Assembly (NCBI GenBank): GCA_964458185.1
Contig: CAYWFG010000003.1
Span: forward strand, 1 to 64,000
DNA length: 64,000 nt
DNA from: AB-137-C09 sp964458185
GTDB taxonomy: Bacteria; Pseudomonadota; Zetaproteobacteria; Mariprofundales; Mariprofundaceae
Direction of reading: 5' to 3'
The stretch's first letter is position 1. Each line of letters opens with the position of its first letter. The position numbers and the translations under genes are program-made. Positions 34,244 to 42,830 of this stretch are shown here, in pieces. The notes under the pieces were generated by a model. That model made no database searches. It had not been told where the DNA came from and saw nothing but the letters and a program-made list of their open reading frames with translations.

Positions 34244-34978
34244 ACCTACGCCATAAGTTGACTGCACCATACTGGCTTGCAAATGCAAGTCTTCCAAATG
34301 AGACTCAAAAGCCAATTTTTCTTTCTTGGATAATTTCATAACGTCCAAGGCTTTTTTTGCTTGCATGAGTCCTTTTGCGGTAAAACTGCTTTTGATGTCT
34401 TCATTTTTTAAAAAGTAGATCCATTCATCCAAGGTGTCTTTGGCGATGTTGTTGAATTGGTTTATTTTTAACAAATAGTATTCAGGATAAAATTCAAATA
34501 CGCGCTGTTTTTTGTAATAATCGCGTTGTTCTTGATTAAGTTGGAGTTTATCGTGGCTGTGCATACCATGAAAATGGGTCGTTCCGTGGTAAACATAATC
34601 TTCGCCTGCGCCCAGATCAAAGAAAAGAATATTGACGGAGATGACCTTGCAAACATGCTCATAGCTTGCACCCGAATACATATGCTCGCTGATGGTTTTA
34701 GATACACCATAAAGAATACGTTGCAGGTAATCAACTTCGCCTTCGTATTGCACCTCAATAATTATTAATTCATTGGCACTGTTGCGTACTTTTAGGTCAA
34801 CACGGTTGAACTTATCATGGGCGTGTTCTTTATTTGCTTCCGATTCTAGCACCTCGTTGATCGTAATATCATCATGCAAAAGCTCGCTAAGAAACCCTTC
34901 CAAGATAGCAAAATTCGCTTTACTTCGTAGCAGTTTTTTCATTGCCCAATCGAAAGTAACCAGCCTGCGGTATGTCAT
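34034..34978 (-). CDS. Rpn-family PD-(D/E)XK nuclease (transposase-like)
   Basis: 314-residue member of the Rpn/transposase_31 family. The catalytic core is Asp61 in RVDLKV and Glu75-x-Gln77 in IIIEVQ, the D..ExQ form of the PD-(D/E)XK fold. Family members promote recombination or act as phage-responsive nucleases. Residues 249-273 are a charged GREEG/GRKEG repeat, then a short C-terminal helix domain with KTGLTVEEIGRLR. Two adjacent internal ATGs (residues 246-247, preceded by TAGG) could start a C-terminal fragment. It is on the opposite strand to the Roco gene and shares no operon. Confidence 0.88.
   Translation of the reverse strand: MTYRRLVTFDWAMKKLLRSKANFAILEGFLSELLHDDITINEVLESEANKEHAHDKFNRVDLKVRNSANELIIIEVQYEGEVDYLQRILYGVSKTISEHMYSGASYEHVCKVISVNILFFDLGAGEDYVYHGTTHFHGMHSHDKLQLNQEQRDYYKKQRVFEFYPEYYLLKINQFNNIAKDTLDEWIYFLKNEDIKSSFTAKGLMQAKKALDVMKLSKKEKLAFESHLEDLHLQASMVQSTYGVGMMKGRKEGREEGREEGRKEGRKEGREEGEHNTSIRIALLLLDDFNDETISAKTGLTVEEIGRLRMNNNG
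34160..34234. repeat. Short tandem repeats encoding GREEG/GRKEG in the nuclease
   Basis: About six units of 12 bases, read on the minus strand as GGTCGAAAAGAA or GGACGAGAAGGA variants, encode the charged repeat at residues 249-273. Such repeats can expand or contract in units of four residues and so change linker length without frameshift. Confidence 0.7.
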
Positions 34979-35120
34979 GGTATTCTCCTCACAGATAAAG
35001 CATATTGCACGCAGTATATCGCATGAATATGAATTAGGAACGAGAATTACATAAGGCTCTTTCTATTCTCGGGTAGATTCTTAGCATCAGCACGGAAAAT
35101 CAAGCATCAAGGAGACCACC

Positions 35121-38100
35121 ATGCGACCTATCCCCCATCGTTTTCAAGAAGCTATTTCCAAGGCGAAGGCGGAAGGTGCGCGCACACTGTCGTTGCGTGG
35201 AGATGGGAAGAAAGACGGTGATAACGTCCTGTTTGAGGTGCCTGAAGCGGTGTTTTCGCTGGAGGGTTTGGAAGAGCTTGATCTAAGTCACAATATGTTG
35301 GATCTGCTGCCCGCAGGGCTTGAGTATTTAAAAGAAATTGATCTGGTGAATAATCCATTGCAATGCCTGCCCGATCAAGGTGGTTTAATGTTGAGTTCTG
35401 ATCAATATATTCAACATCAACAGTCCATTGATTCAAAAAACATTATTGGGTTCAAGCTTCGTGAAAGTGAAATGCAGTGGCTGGATACGTGGCTGGGAGA
35501 GGGAGGATCTCTTACGCATCTGCAATACTTGGAGATTGGCGAGACATCAATTGCATCAATTCCAGATTTTATTTGCAAGCTAACAAAACTCACTGGACTT
35601 TATTTGATGGGCAATAAAATATCCGCGATTCCAGATTCCATAGGCAAGCTGACCAAGCTCACCAAGCTTGTTTTGNNNNNNNNNNNNNNNNNNNNNNNNN
35701 NNNNNNNNNNNNNNNNNNNNNNNNNNNNNNNNNNNNNNNNNNNNNNNNNNNNNNNNNNNNNNNNNNNNNNNNNNNGGTAACAACGAAATATCCACGCTGC
35801 CAGACTCCATCGGCAAACTCACAAACCTCATCAAGCTTGTTTTGGGTAACAACGAAATATCCACGCTGCCAGACTCCATCGGCAAACTCACAAACCTCAC
35901 CGTACTTAATTTGAGGAACAATAAAATCTCCACACTGCCAGATTCTATCTGCAAGCTGACCAAGCTCACCATGCTTTATTTGGGTTTCAACAATATATCC
36001 ACGCTGCCAGACTCCATCAACAAACTGACCAACCTCATTGCACTTAATTTAAGTAACAATAAAATCTCCACATTGCCAGACTCCATCGGCAAATTGACCA
36101 AACTCACCGTACTTAATTTAAGTAACAATAAAGTCTCCACGCTGCCAAACTCCATCTACAAATTGACAAGCCTCACGAAGCTTGATTTGAGTAACAATGA
36201 AATATCCACGTTGCCAGACTTCATCTGCATGCTGACAAACCTCACCGTGCTTAATTTGGGTAACAATAAAATTTCCACACTTCCAAACTCCAGCTACGGG
36301 CTGACAAACCTCACGAAGCTTGGTTTGAATAACAATGAAATATCTACGCTGCCAGACTCCATCTGCACGCTGACAAACCTCACTATACTTAATTTAAGCA
36401 ACAACAAAATATCCACACTTCCAGACGCCATCTGCAAGCTGACAAGCCTTACTGGACTTGGTTTGAATAACAATGAAATATTCACGCTGTCAGACTCCAT
36501 CAGCAAGCTCACCAATCTCACTGAGCTTGGTTTGAATAACAATGAAATATCCACACTTCCAGACTCCATCTGCAAGCTAACAAGCCTCACCAAGCTTAGC
36601 TTATATGGCAACGAAATATCCACGCTGCCAGATTCTATCTCCAAGCTCATAAACCTCACCTTGATTAATTTGAAAAACAACCCCCTTGAAACCCCTCCCC
36701 TCGCTATAGTTGAAGAAGGAATCTCAGCCATTCAAGCTTTCTTCAGAGACCGTCAAAATGAAGGCATTCTACTGCATGAAGCGCGTATTCTTATTGTCGG
36801 CGAGCCGGGGGCTGGCAAAACGACGTTGATGAAAAAATTACGCAATCCCGACTATAAACTACCAGAAGATGGTGAGGACAGTACGCTTGGCATTCAGGTT
36901 GAAAAGAACTGGTCGTTCCCCGATTGTAATCAGCCATCGATCCGTTTTAAAACCCATATTTGGGATTTTGGTGGGCAAGAAATCCAGTATATGACGCATC
37001 AGTTTTTTCTGCGTCCGCGCTCGCTTTATGTTTTGGTCTGCGATAATCGCAAGCAGGATGCGGAGTTTGATTACTGGTTTAAGGTAATTAACCTGATGGG
37101 CAAAGGATGCCCTGTGCTGGTGGTGCTAAATGCACGCAACTATCAAGCCACGACCAATTTTGATCTTGCCTATTATCGCGACCTGTACCCTGAACTGACC
37201 ATCGACCAGTATGCGGTTGATCTGGGCAAGATGGATGATCGTGGTCGTTTGAATCATTTGGTTGCAGCCATCCAAAAGAGTGTTTGCAATCTGCCGCATA
37301 TTGGCGAGAAACTTCCAGAGGCGTGGATTCCTATACGTGAGCAACTCGAAGCGCAGAAGGATCGGCATCATATCAGCTACAGTGAACTTGCTGCGATTTG
37401 CGCCGAACACGGGCTGGAGCGGGAGGATTCGGTGCTGCTCGTTAGCACCTATTTGGATGCCTTGGGGTTGATTGTGCATTTTCAGAATGATGGCGCATTG
37501 CATGATTTTGTGGTCATCGACCCGCAATGGGTGGTCAATGCCATCTACGCACTGCTGGACGATACCACCGTGCAAAATCAGAAAGGGTATTTTAGCCAAT
37601 CGTGGATCAACGAACTGTGGCAGAGCAAGGGGTATAGCCACATCGAACGGCTGCGTTTTATCAGTCTGATGGAGCAAGATAATTTTGAACTATGCTTTGC
37701 CGTGAAAGATTGCGATGAGCATCAATACATCGTACCGCAACTGTTACCCAAGGTCGCGCCCCAATATGCGTGGAACGATGATCATAACCTTCATTTTAGA
37801 ATCAACTACCCCACCTTTATGCCCAAAGGCATCATGGCGAGGCTCATTGTTCGCCTCAACGATTTACTCACCCACGAAGGCAACAGGCCGATGATCTGGA
37901 AGCTGGGGATGCTGCTACAAGCGCATGGGTGCAAGGCTGCGGTGCTGCACAAGCCAGACAATCAATTGGGCGGTGAATCAATTTTTATCCGTGTGGCAGG
38001 TCATGCGCTGCATCGCAAAGCGTTGTTGATGGAGATCCGCAAACAACTGCACCATATCCACAGCCGTTCATTCAAAAGCCTTAACGCCAACGAATATATT

Positions 38101-38751
38101 CCTTGCTGCGGCTCACGCTGTTCAGCATCAGAGACACCATGTTTTTTCAAATTTACCAGCCTGATCACCACGCTAGAAAACAGGCGATCAACCCACTACT
38201 GCGAAACGTGCAATGAGGACATCGACATCGGCGAGATGATTGGCAGTGCCATTGTGATCAAAGAGCAGGAGGACGAAACAATGTCAGACAAAATAATGGC
38301 AGGCGAAAGAGGCCATCAACAAACCATCAATTTCTCACCGAATATCAGCATTGATTCCCGATTGATCAGTCGCCAAACGACGGAAGTGAGCATATCTATT
38401 GAGATTCAAACCATCAACGCCTTTGCAGGCAAGCTTGGTCTGCTAAAGAAAAACCTGCTCAAAGGCGTGGCAGACCCAAGCCAGAAAAAATTGCTGAAAG
38501 ATACGTTTGCAGAGGTGGAAGCTTCAACGAAAACACTAAAAAAAGCAGAAGAGACCAAGACCAAGCAAGATGAATCGGCAGTGATGCAGTTGCAGGATTT
38601 TGTGGAAGATCTTCATGATGCAGATACCACACTGGGCAAGGCCGTCTCATCGGTAGAGAACGGTGCGAAACATGCAAAAAAACTGGGGCAACTCTACAAT
38701 AAAATAGCCTCGTTTACGGGAATGCCAGTGATTCCTTTGATTGGTTCATAA
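35121..38751 (+). CDS. Roco protein (LRR-Roc-COR) broken by assembly gap
   Basis: Start ATG 35121 has AGGAGA upstream. The N-terminal region is followed by 23-residue leucine-rich repeats (LTNLTVLNLSNNKISTLPDSI type): at least two before the gap and thirteen after it. Roc GTPase from about 36780: G1 GEPGAGKTTL, G3 WDFGGQE near 36960 and a degenerate G4 (VLNARN, not NKxD). COR from about 37330 (FSQSWINELWQSKG, HQYIVPQLLPKVAP), then a Cys-rich segment at 38095-38220 and a 150-residue C-terminal helical tail. The frames either side of the 100-N gap differ because the gap size is arbitrary. It may be an intact signalling or defence GTPase. Confidence 0.85.
35676..35775. other. Assembly gap of 100 N
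   Basis: Exactly 100 N, the conventional value for a gap of unknown size, inside near-identical leucine-rich repeats. Reads probably could not bridge the repeats; the true repeat number is unknown and the apparent frame change across it is an artefact. Confidence 0.98.
35776..36672. repeat. Thirteen 69-bp tandem repeats coding LRRs
   Basis: Thirteen 69-bp units (23 codons) downstream of the gap, each encoding x-NN-x-ISTLPDSI-x-KLT-x-LT-x-L-x-L. The first two units are identical over about 60 bp, and later ones share 10-20 bp blocks such as ATATCCACGCTGCCAGA. This is a repeat suited to homologous expansion and contraction. Confidence 0.95.
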
Positions 38752-38755
38752 GGTA

Positions 38756-38847
38756 ACTGATGTTACGCACTTGACCTTTTTAAAGCATATTGATGATTAG
38801 AGCATGGGAACGAGAGGCTGATTTTAGTATAACTGCGTAACATCAGT
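38756..38847. mobile_element. 92-bp MITE-like element with 14-bp terminal inverted repeats
   Basis: Perfect 14-bp ends ACTGATGTTACGCA (38756-38769) and its inverse TGCGTAACATCAGT (38834-38847) enclose 64 bp with no ORF. AAGGTA occurs immediately left (38750-38755) and right (38848-38853), a possible 6-bp target duplication. The insertion sits right at the stop codon of the Roco gene. It has the structure of a non-autonomous mobile element. Confidence 0.7.
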
Positions 38848-38886
38848 AAGGTAATTCACAGTAAATAATATACTGCGAATTACCTG
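38848..38886. other. Inverted-repeat stem-loop before tRNA-Arg
   Basis: AGGTAATTCACAGTA and TACTGCGAATTACCT form a 15-bp stem with one mismatch around an AATAA-like loop. There is no T-run, so termination is not evident. The rest of the 85-bp stretch holds a TATACT (38913-38918) that could be the -10 of the tRNA promoter. Confidence 0.5.
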
Positions 38887-38933
38887 ATTAATGCACTGCC
38901 CCAATCGTTCGCTATACTTTGCACCGCTTCTTT

Positions 38934-39010
38934 GCCCTCGTAGCTCAGCTGGATAGAGCGGCCGCCTCCTAAGCGGCAGGCCACAGGTTCGAACCCTGTC
39001 GAGGGCACCA
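38934..39010 (+). tRNA. tRNA-Arg (anticodon CCT)
   Basis: 77-nt cloverleaf with CCA encoded: acceptor GCCCTCG/CGAGGGC, D-arm GCTC...GAGC, anticodon stem GCCGC/GCGGC with loop CTCCTAA giving CCT (reads AGG) and T-arm ACAGG...CCTGT. A TATACT 16 bp upstream is a plausible -10. It marks the edge of the Roco/Rpn region, and tRNA 3' ends are common integration sites, but no attachment repeat is visible. maeB follows 24 bp later. Confidence 0.96.
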
Positions 39011-39034
39011 TTAATTATAAAGCAGGGCAATACC

Positions 39035-41305
39035 ATGAGCATCACCGACCAAGACGCATTTGACTACCACAGCAAACCAACCCCTGGTAAAATCACTGTG
39101 CGAGCAAGCAAGCCCTGCGTTACCCAGCGTGATTTGTCGCTGGCGTATACCCCCGGTGTGGCTGCGCCTTGTCTTGCCATTGAGCAAGACCCTGCCAAAG
39201 CAGACGAATACACCGCTCGCGCTAATTTAGTTGGCGTGATCACCAATGGTACAGCAGTGTTAGGGCTGGGTGACATTGGTGCGCTTGCGGGTAAGCCAGT
39301 GATGGAAGGCAAGGGTGTACTGTTTAAACGCTTTGCGGATATTGATGTATTTGATATTGAGTTGGACGAAAAAGACCCTATGGCGTTGGTCGAAACGATT
39401 GCCCGCATGGAACCAACTTTTGGCGGCATTAATTTAGAAGACATTAAAGCCCCTGAATGTTTTATTGTCGAAGAAGAATTAAAAAAACGGGTGAATATTC
39501 CCGTATTGCATGACGATCAACATGGCACAGCGGTGATCATGGGGGCTGGCTTTATCAACGCCTTAAAATTGCAAGACAAGGCGATTGAATCGGTTAAAGT
39601 CGTTTGCCTTGGTGCAGGGGCAGCAGGTTTCGCCTGCATGAAATTGATTGAAGAACTGGGCGTGCTGCACCAAAACATCTTATTCCTTGACCGTAAAGGC
39701 GTGATTTACGAAGGACGTGGTGATGAACTGCCCCCCCATAAAGCTTATTTTGCCAGTGCGCACACAGAACGAACCTTAGCAGAAGCGATGATTGGAGCTG
39801 ATGTCTTTATTGGTTTATCGCAGGGTAATATGGTCTCACCAGAGATGCTGTTAACCATGGCAGATCGCCCTGTGGTCTTTGCTATGGCAAATCCAATTCC
39901 TGAAATTCCTTACGATGTTGCCATGCGCACACGTTCTGACCTGATTATGGCGACAGGACGATCTGATCACCCCAACCAAGTCAACAATGTGCTGGGGTTC
40001 CCCTTTTTGTTTCGCGGTGCGCTCGATGCCCGTGCCACAACCTTCAACGAAGCGATGAAACTTGCTGCTGTCCACGCCTTAGCAGAATTAGCGCGGCAAG
40101 ATGTGCCAGATTCGGTGCTTGAAGTCTATGGTGAAACACAATTACGCTTTGGCCCTCATTATATTTTGCCCAAACCTTTTGACCCACGCTTGATTGAAGT
40201 TGTCCCCACAGCAGTGGCAGATGCTGCCACCCGCACGGGCGTAGCTCGTAACCCGATTACCGATCTTGCCAGCTATGCCGAATCATTGCGTGGGCGAATT
40301 GATCAATCTCGTGCATTTATGCGTATGGTGATTCAAAAAGCCACCCACAATCCACTGCGTTTGGTGCTGCCTGAAGGGGAAGATACCACCACCATCCGCG
40401 CTGCTGCCATGATGCGTGACGAAGGCATTGCCTCTCCCACGTTGATTGGTCATCATGGTGCGATTCACACCCTTGCAGAGCAAGCAGGTGTGATGCTTGA
40501 TGGTATTAACATCCTTGACCCTAGGCAAGAGCGTGCCAAGCTAGAAAGCTTTGCTGATGCATGGTATTTTGACCGTAAACGACAAGGGGTATTGCGTGAG
40601 AATGCCCTAAGCACTTTACGCCATAACCCCAATATATTGGGCGCAGTGATGGTTCGCCAAGGTTTTGCCGATGGTATGATTTCAGGACGAACCACCCATT
40701 ATACCGATACCTTAAGTCCGATTCTTAAAGTGTTGGGGCATGATGCTTCAGGTAATCACCACCATGTTTATGGCATGTATGTGATGATGATGGAAGATCA
40801 AGCCTATTTCTTTGCTGATTGCACCGTGAATGTTGATATGGATGCCAAAGAACTGGCAAACCTCGCTGTTTTAACTGCCGAAGCGGCTGAATCATTGGGC
40901 TGCCCTGCGCGTGTTGCGATGTTGTCTTTTTCTAATTTTGGTAGCAGTCAACATACCGGCTCGCGTGCCGTTGCCGAGGCAGTAAAAATCCTGCACCGTG
41001 ACTACCCAGCGTTGGAAGTCGATGGCGAGATGCAAGCCGACACGGCATTAAATGCTGCCATGCTTCGCCGCTACCCTTTTAGCCATTTAAAAAGCCCTGC
41101 CAACGTCTTAATATTCCCCACCATGCAAGCGGGGAATATTGCCTATAAATTACTTGATCAATTAGGCGGCGGCACGGCTATTGGCCCTGTGTTGCTGGGT
41201 TTACCGCAGCAAGTGCATGTGATGCATACCGATGCCAGTGCCGACGATATGCTTAATATTGCTGCGATTGCCGCAGCACGACACAAAGCACAGTGCAGCA
41301 CCTAA
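39035..41305 (+). CDS. maeB: NADP-dependent malic enzyme with phosphotransacetylase-like domain
   Basis: Oxidative decarboxylation of malate to pyruvate, making NADPH. 756 aa, the long MaeB form. The N-terminal malic half has YTPGVAAPCLAIEQDP, GLGDIGALAGKPVMEGKGVLFK, VLHDDQHGTAV and VCLGAGAAGFAC (nucleotide site). The C-terminal half from about residue 430 resembles phosphotransacetylase (RLVLPEGEDTTTIRAAAMM, QADTALNAAMLRRYPFS), a regulatory domain in MaeB. It follows tRNA-Arg closely and may be cotranscribed. A weak AGGGC precedes the ATG. Confidence 0.95.
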   Translation: MSITDQDAFDYHSKPTPGKITVRASKPCVTQRDLSLAYTPGVAAPCLAIEQDPAKADEYTARANLVGVITNGTAVLGLGDIGALAGKPVMEGKGVLFKRFADIDVFDIELDEKDPMALVETIARMEPTFGGINLEDIKAPECFIVEEELKKRVNIPVLHDDQHGTAVIMGAGFINALKLQDKAIESVKVVCLGAGAAGFACMKLIEELGVLHQNILFLDRKGVIYEGRGDELPPHKAYFASAHTERTLAEAMIGADVFIGLSQGNMVSPEMLLTMADRPVVFAMANPIPEIPYDVAMRTRSDLIMATGRSDHPNQVNNVLGFPFLFRGALDARATTFNEAMKLAAVHALAELARQDVPDSVLEVYGETQLRFGPHYILPKPFDPRLIEVVPTAVADAATRTGVARNPITDLASYAESLRGRIDQSRAFMRMVIQKATHNPLRLVLPEGEDTTTIRAAAMMRDEGIASPTLIGHHGAIHTLAEQAGVMLDGINILDPRQERAKLESFADAWYFDRKRQGVLRENALSTLRHNPNILGAVMVRQGFADGMISGRTTHYTDTLSPILKVLGHDASGNHHHVYGMYVMMMEDQAYFFADCTVNVDMDAKELANLAVLTAEAAESLGCPARVAMLSFSNFGSSQHTGSRAVAEAVKILHRDYPALEVDGEMQADTALNAAMLRRYPFSHLKSPANVLIFPTMQAGNIAYKLLDQLGGGTAIGPVLLGLPQQVHVMHTDASADDMLNIAAIAAARHKAQCST

Positions 41306-41309
41306 GGCA

Positions 41310-42830
41310 ATGAACAGCGATTACATTGATTTAATCAACAACAGTAAAGTTTATGATATTTGTAACGAAACGCCGTTGCAACATGCCCCTGCATTATCAT
41401 CGCGGCTGGGCAATACTGTATTGCTGAAGCGTGAAGACTTGCAACCTGTTTTTTCGTTTAAATTACGCGGTGCTTACAATAAAATCGCCCATTTAACCGA
41501 TGCTGAAAAAGCACGCGGTGTATTATGTGCATCCGCTGGCAACCATGCGCAAGGCGTGGCTATGTCTGCCAAGGCATTGAAATTAAAAGCGGTCATTGTG
41601 ATGCCCACCACCACACCCGAAATCAAGATCAAAGCCGTTGCATCCTATGGTGCTAAAGTGCTGTTAGCAGGCGATTCTTATTCCGATGCCAGCACCCATG
41701 CTGCTGCGCTGTGCGCACAAACAGGCATGACTTTTATTCACCCCTATGATGATCCACTGGTGATTGCAGGGCAAGGCACGGTTGGCGTAGAAATGATGCG
41801 CCAAACGCCCGATGATTTTGATGCCATCTTTGTCCCCATTGGTGGTGGCGGTTTGGTTGCAGGTATTGCTTGTTATATCAAATCATTATCGCCGAACACA
41901 AAGATTATTGGGGTAGAACCTTACGATGCCGCAGCCATGCATGATTCTATCGCCGAAGGGAAACGAATCGAACTGGCGCAGGTAGGAATTTTTGCTGATG
42001 GTGTCGCCGTCAAACAAGTGGGCGAACGCACCTTTGCTATGGTTAAACGCTATGTCGATGCTATCATCTTGGTTGATACCGATGAGATTTGTGCTGCCAT
42101 TAAAGATATTTACGATGAAAAAAGGGTGGTGGTTGAGCCTGCGGGGGCATTGAGTGTCGCTGGCATGAAAAAATATATTGCCAGCGAACAATGGCAGAAT
42201 AAAATACTAGGCTGTATTTGTAGCGGTGCAAACATGAACTTTGATCGTTTGCGCCACGTCGCAGAACGCGCTGAAATAGGTGAACGCCGTGAGGTCTTGT
42301 TGGCAGTAAAAATCCCTGAACAAGCAGGGAACTTTCTTCAGTTTTGCACTGCATTGGGTGCACGGGCTATTACCGAGTTTAATTATCGACTTGCCAGCCG
42401 TAAAGATGCGCATGTCTTTGTTGGAATGAAAGTCAGCAACGAAGATGATATTCAAACCATCATGAGTACGCTTCAAGAAAAAGCTTATGATACCTTAAAC
42501 TTAATGGACAATGAACTGGCTAAATTGCATATCCGTCATATGGTGGGTGGTCAATGCCAAATAGCCAAATCGGAACGTGTATACCGTTTTGAATTCCCCG
42601 AGCGACCTTCTGCATTGTTAAACTTTTTAGAAAAGCTGGCAGGTCGCTGGAATATATCATTGTTTCATTATCGCAATCATGGTGCGGCTTATGGGCGTGT
42701 GTTGGTGGGTTTTGAAGTGCCTGATGCTGATCATGCAACATTTTTAGATTATTTAAATCACTTGCATTACACGTATGTGGAAGAAACCCAAAACCCTGCC
42801 TTGGCATTGTTTTTATCATCGGCTGAATAA
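41310..42830 (+). CDS. ilvA: Threonine ammonia-lyase, biosynthetic
   Basis: PLP enzyme making 2-oxobutyrate for isoleucine synthesis. 506 aa: the catalytic part has the PLP lysine Lys51 in FSFKLRGAYNK, SAGNHAQG (75-82) and the glycine-rich PIGGGGL. The C-terminal half from about 340 holds two ACT-like regulatory domains (EVLLAVKIPEQAGNF, VYRFEFPERPSALL), as in feedback-controlled IlvA. The ATG at 41310 (AAGGCA upstream) is preferred; the frame extends into maeB. The stop overlaps the antiporter start by 1 bp (TAATG). Confidence 0.95.
   Translation: MNSDYIDLINNSKVYDICNETPLQHAPALSSRLGNTVLLKREDLQPVFSFKLRGAYNKIAHLTDAEKARGVLCASAGNHAQGVAMSAKALKLKAVIVMPTTTPEIKIKAVASYGAKVLLAGDSYSDASTHAAALCAQTGMTFIHPYDDPLVIAGQGTVGVEMMRQTPDDFDAIFVPIGGGGLVAGIACYIKSLSPNTKIIGVEPYDAAAMHDSIAEGKRIELAQVGIFADGVAVKQVGERTFAMVKRYVDAIILVDTDEICAAIKDIYDEKRVVVEPAGALSVAGMKKYIASEQWQNKILGCICSGANMNFDRLRHVAERAEIGERREVLLAVKIPEQAGNFLQFCTALGARAITEFNYRLASRKDAHVFVGMKVSNEDDIQTIMSTLQEKAYDTLNLMDNELAKLHIRHMVGGQCQIAKSERVYRFEFPERPSALLNFLEKLAGRWNISLFHYRNHGAAYGRVLVGFEVPDADHATFLDYLNHLHYTYVEETQNPALALFLSSAE

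Noticed and set aside
36001..36300. Possible frameshift in the Roco gene at the gap
   Set aside because: The change of frame coincides with a gap of arbitrary size (100 N), so it says nothing about the real gene.
35776..36672. Regular 69-bp direct repeats resembling an array such as CRISPR
   Set aside because: They are contiguous coding repeats in one frame with no unique spacers, giving leucine-rich repeats.
36294..36731. Minus-strand ORF within the LRR region
   Set aside because: It is a shadow frame of the repeats on the opposite strand; the plus frame gives a clear LRR protein.
38934..39010. Integrative element attachment at tRNA-Arg
   Set aside because: No duplicated tRNA 3' end and no integrase gene is seen on the island side.
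38824..39045. Minus-strand ORF covering tRNA-Arg
   Set aside because: It is the antisense translation of the tRNA, a known artefact, and has no ribosome binding site.
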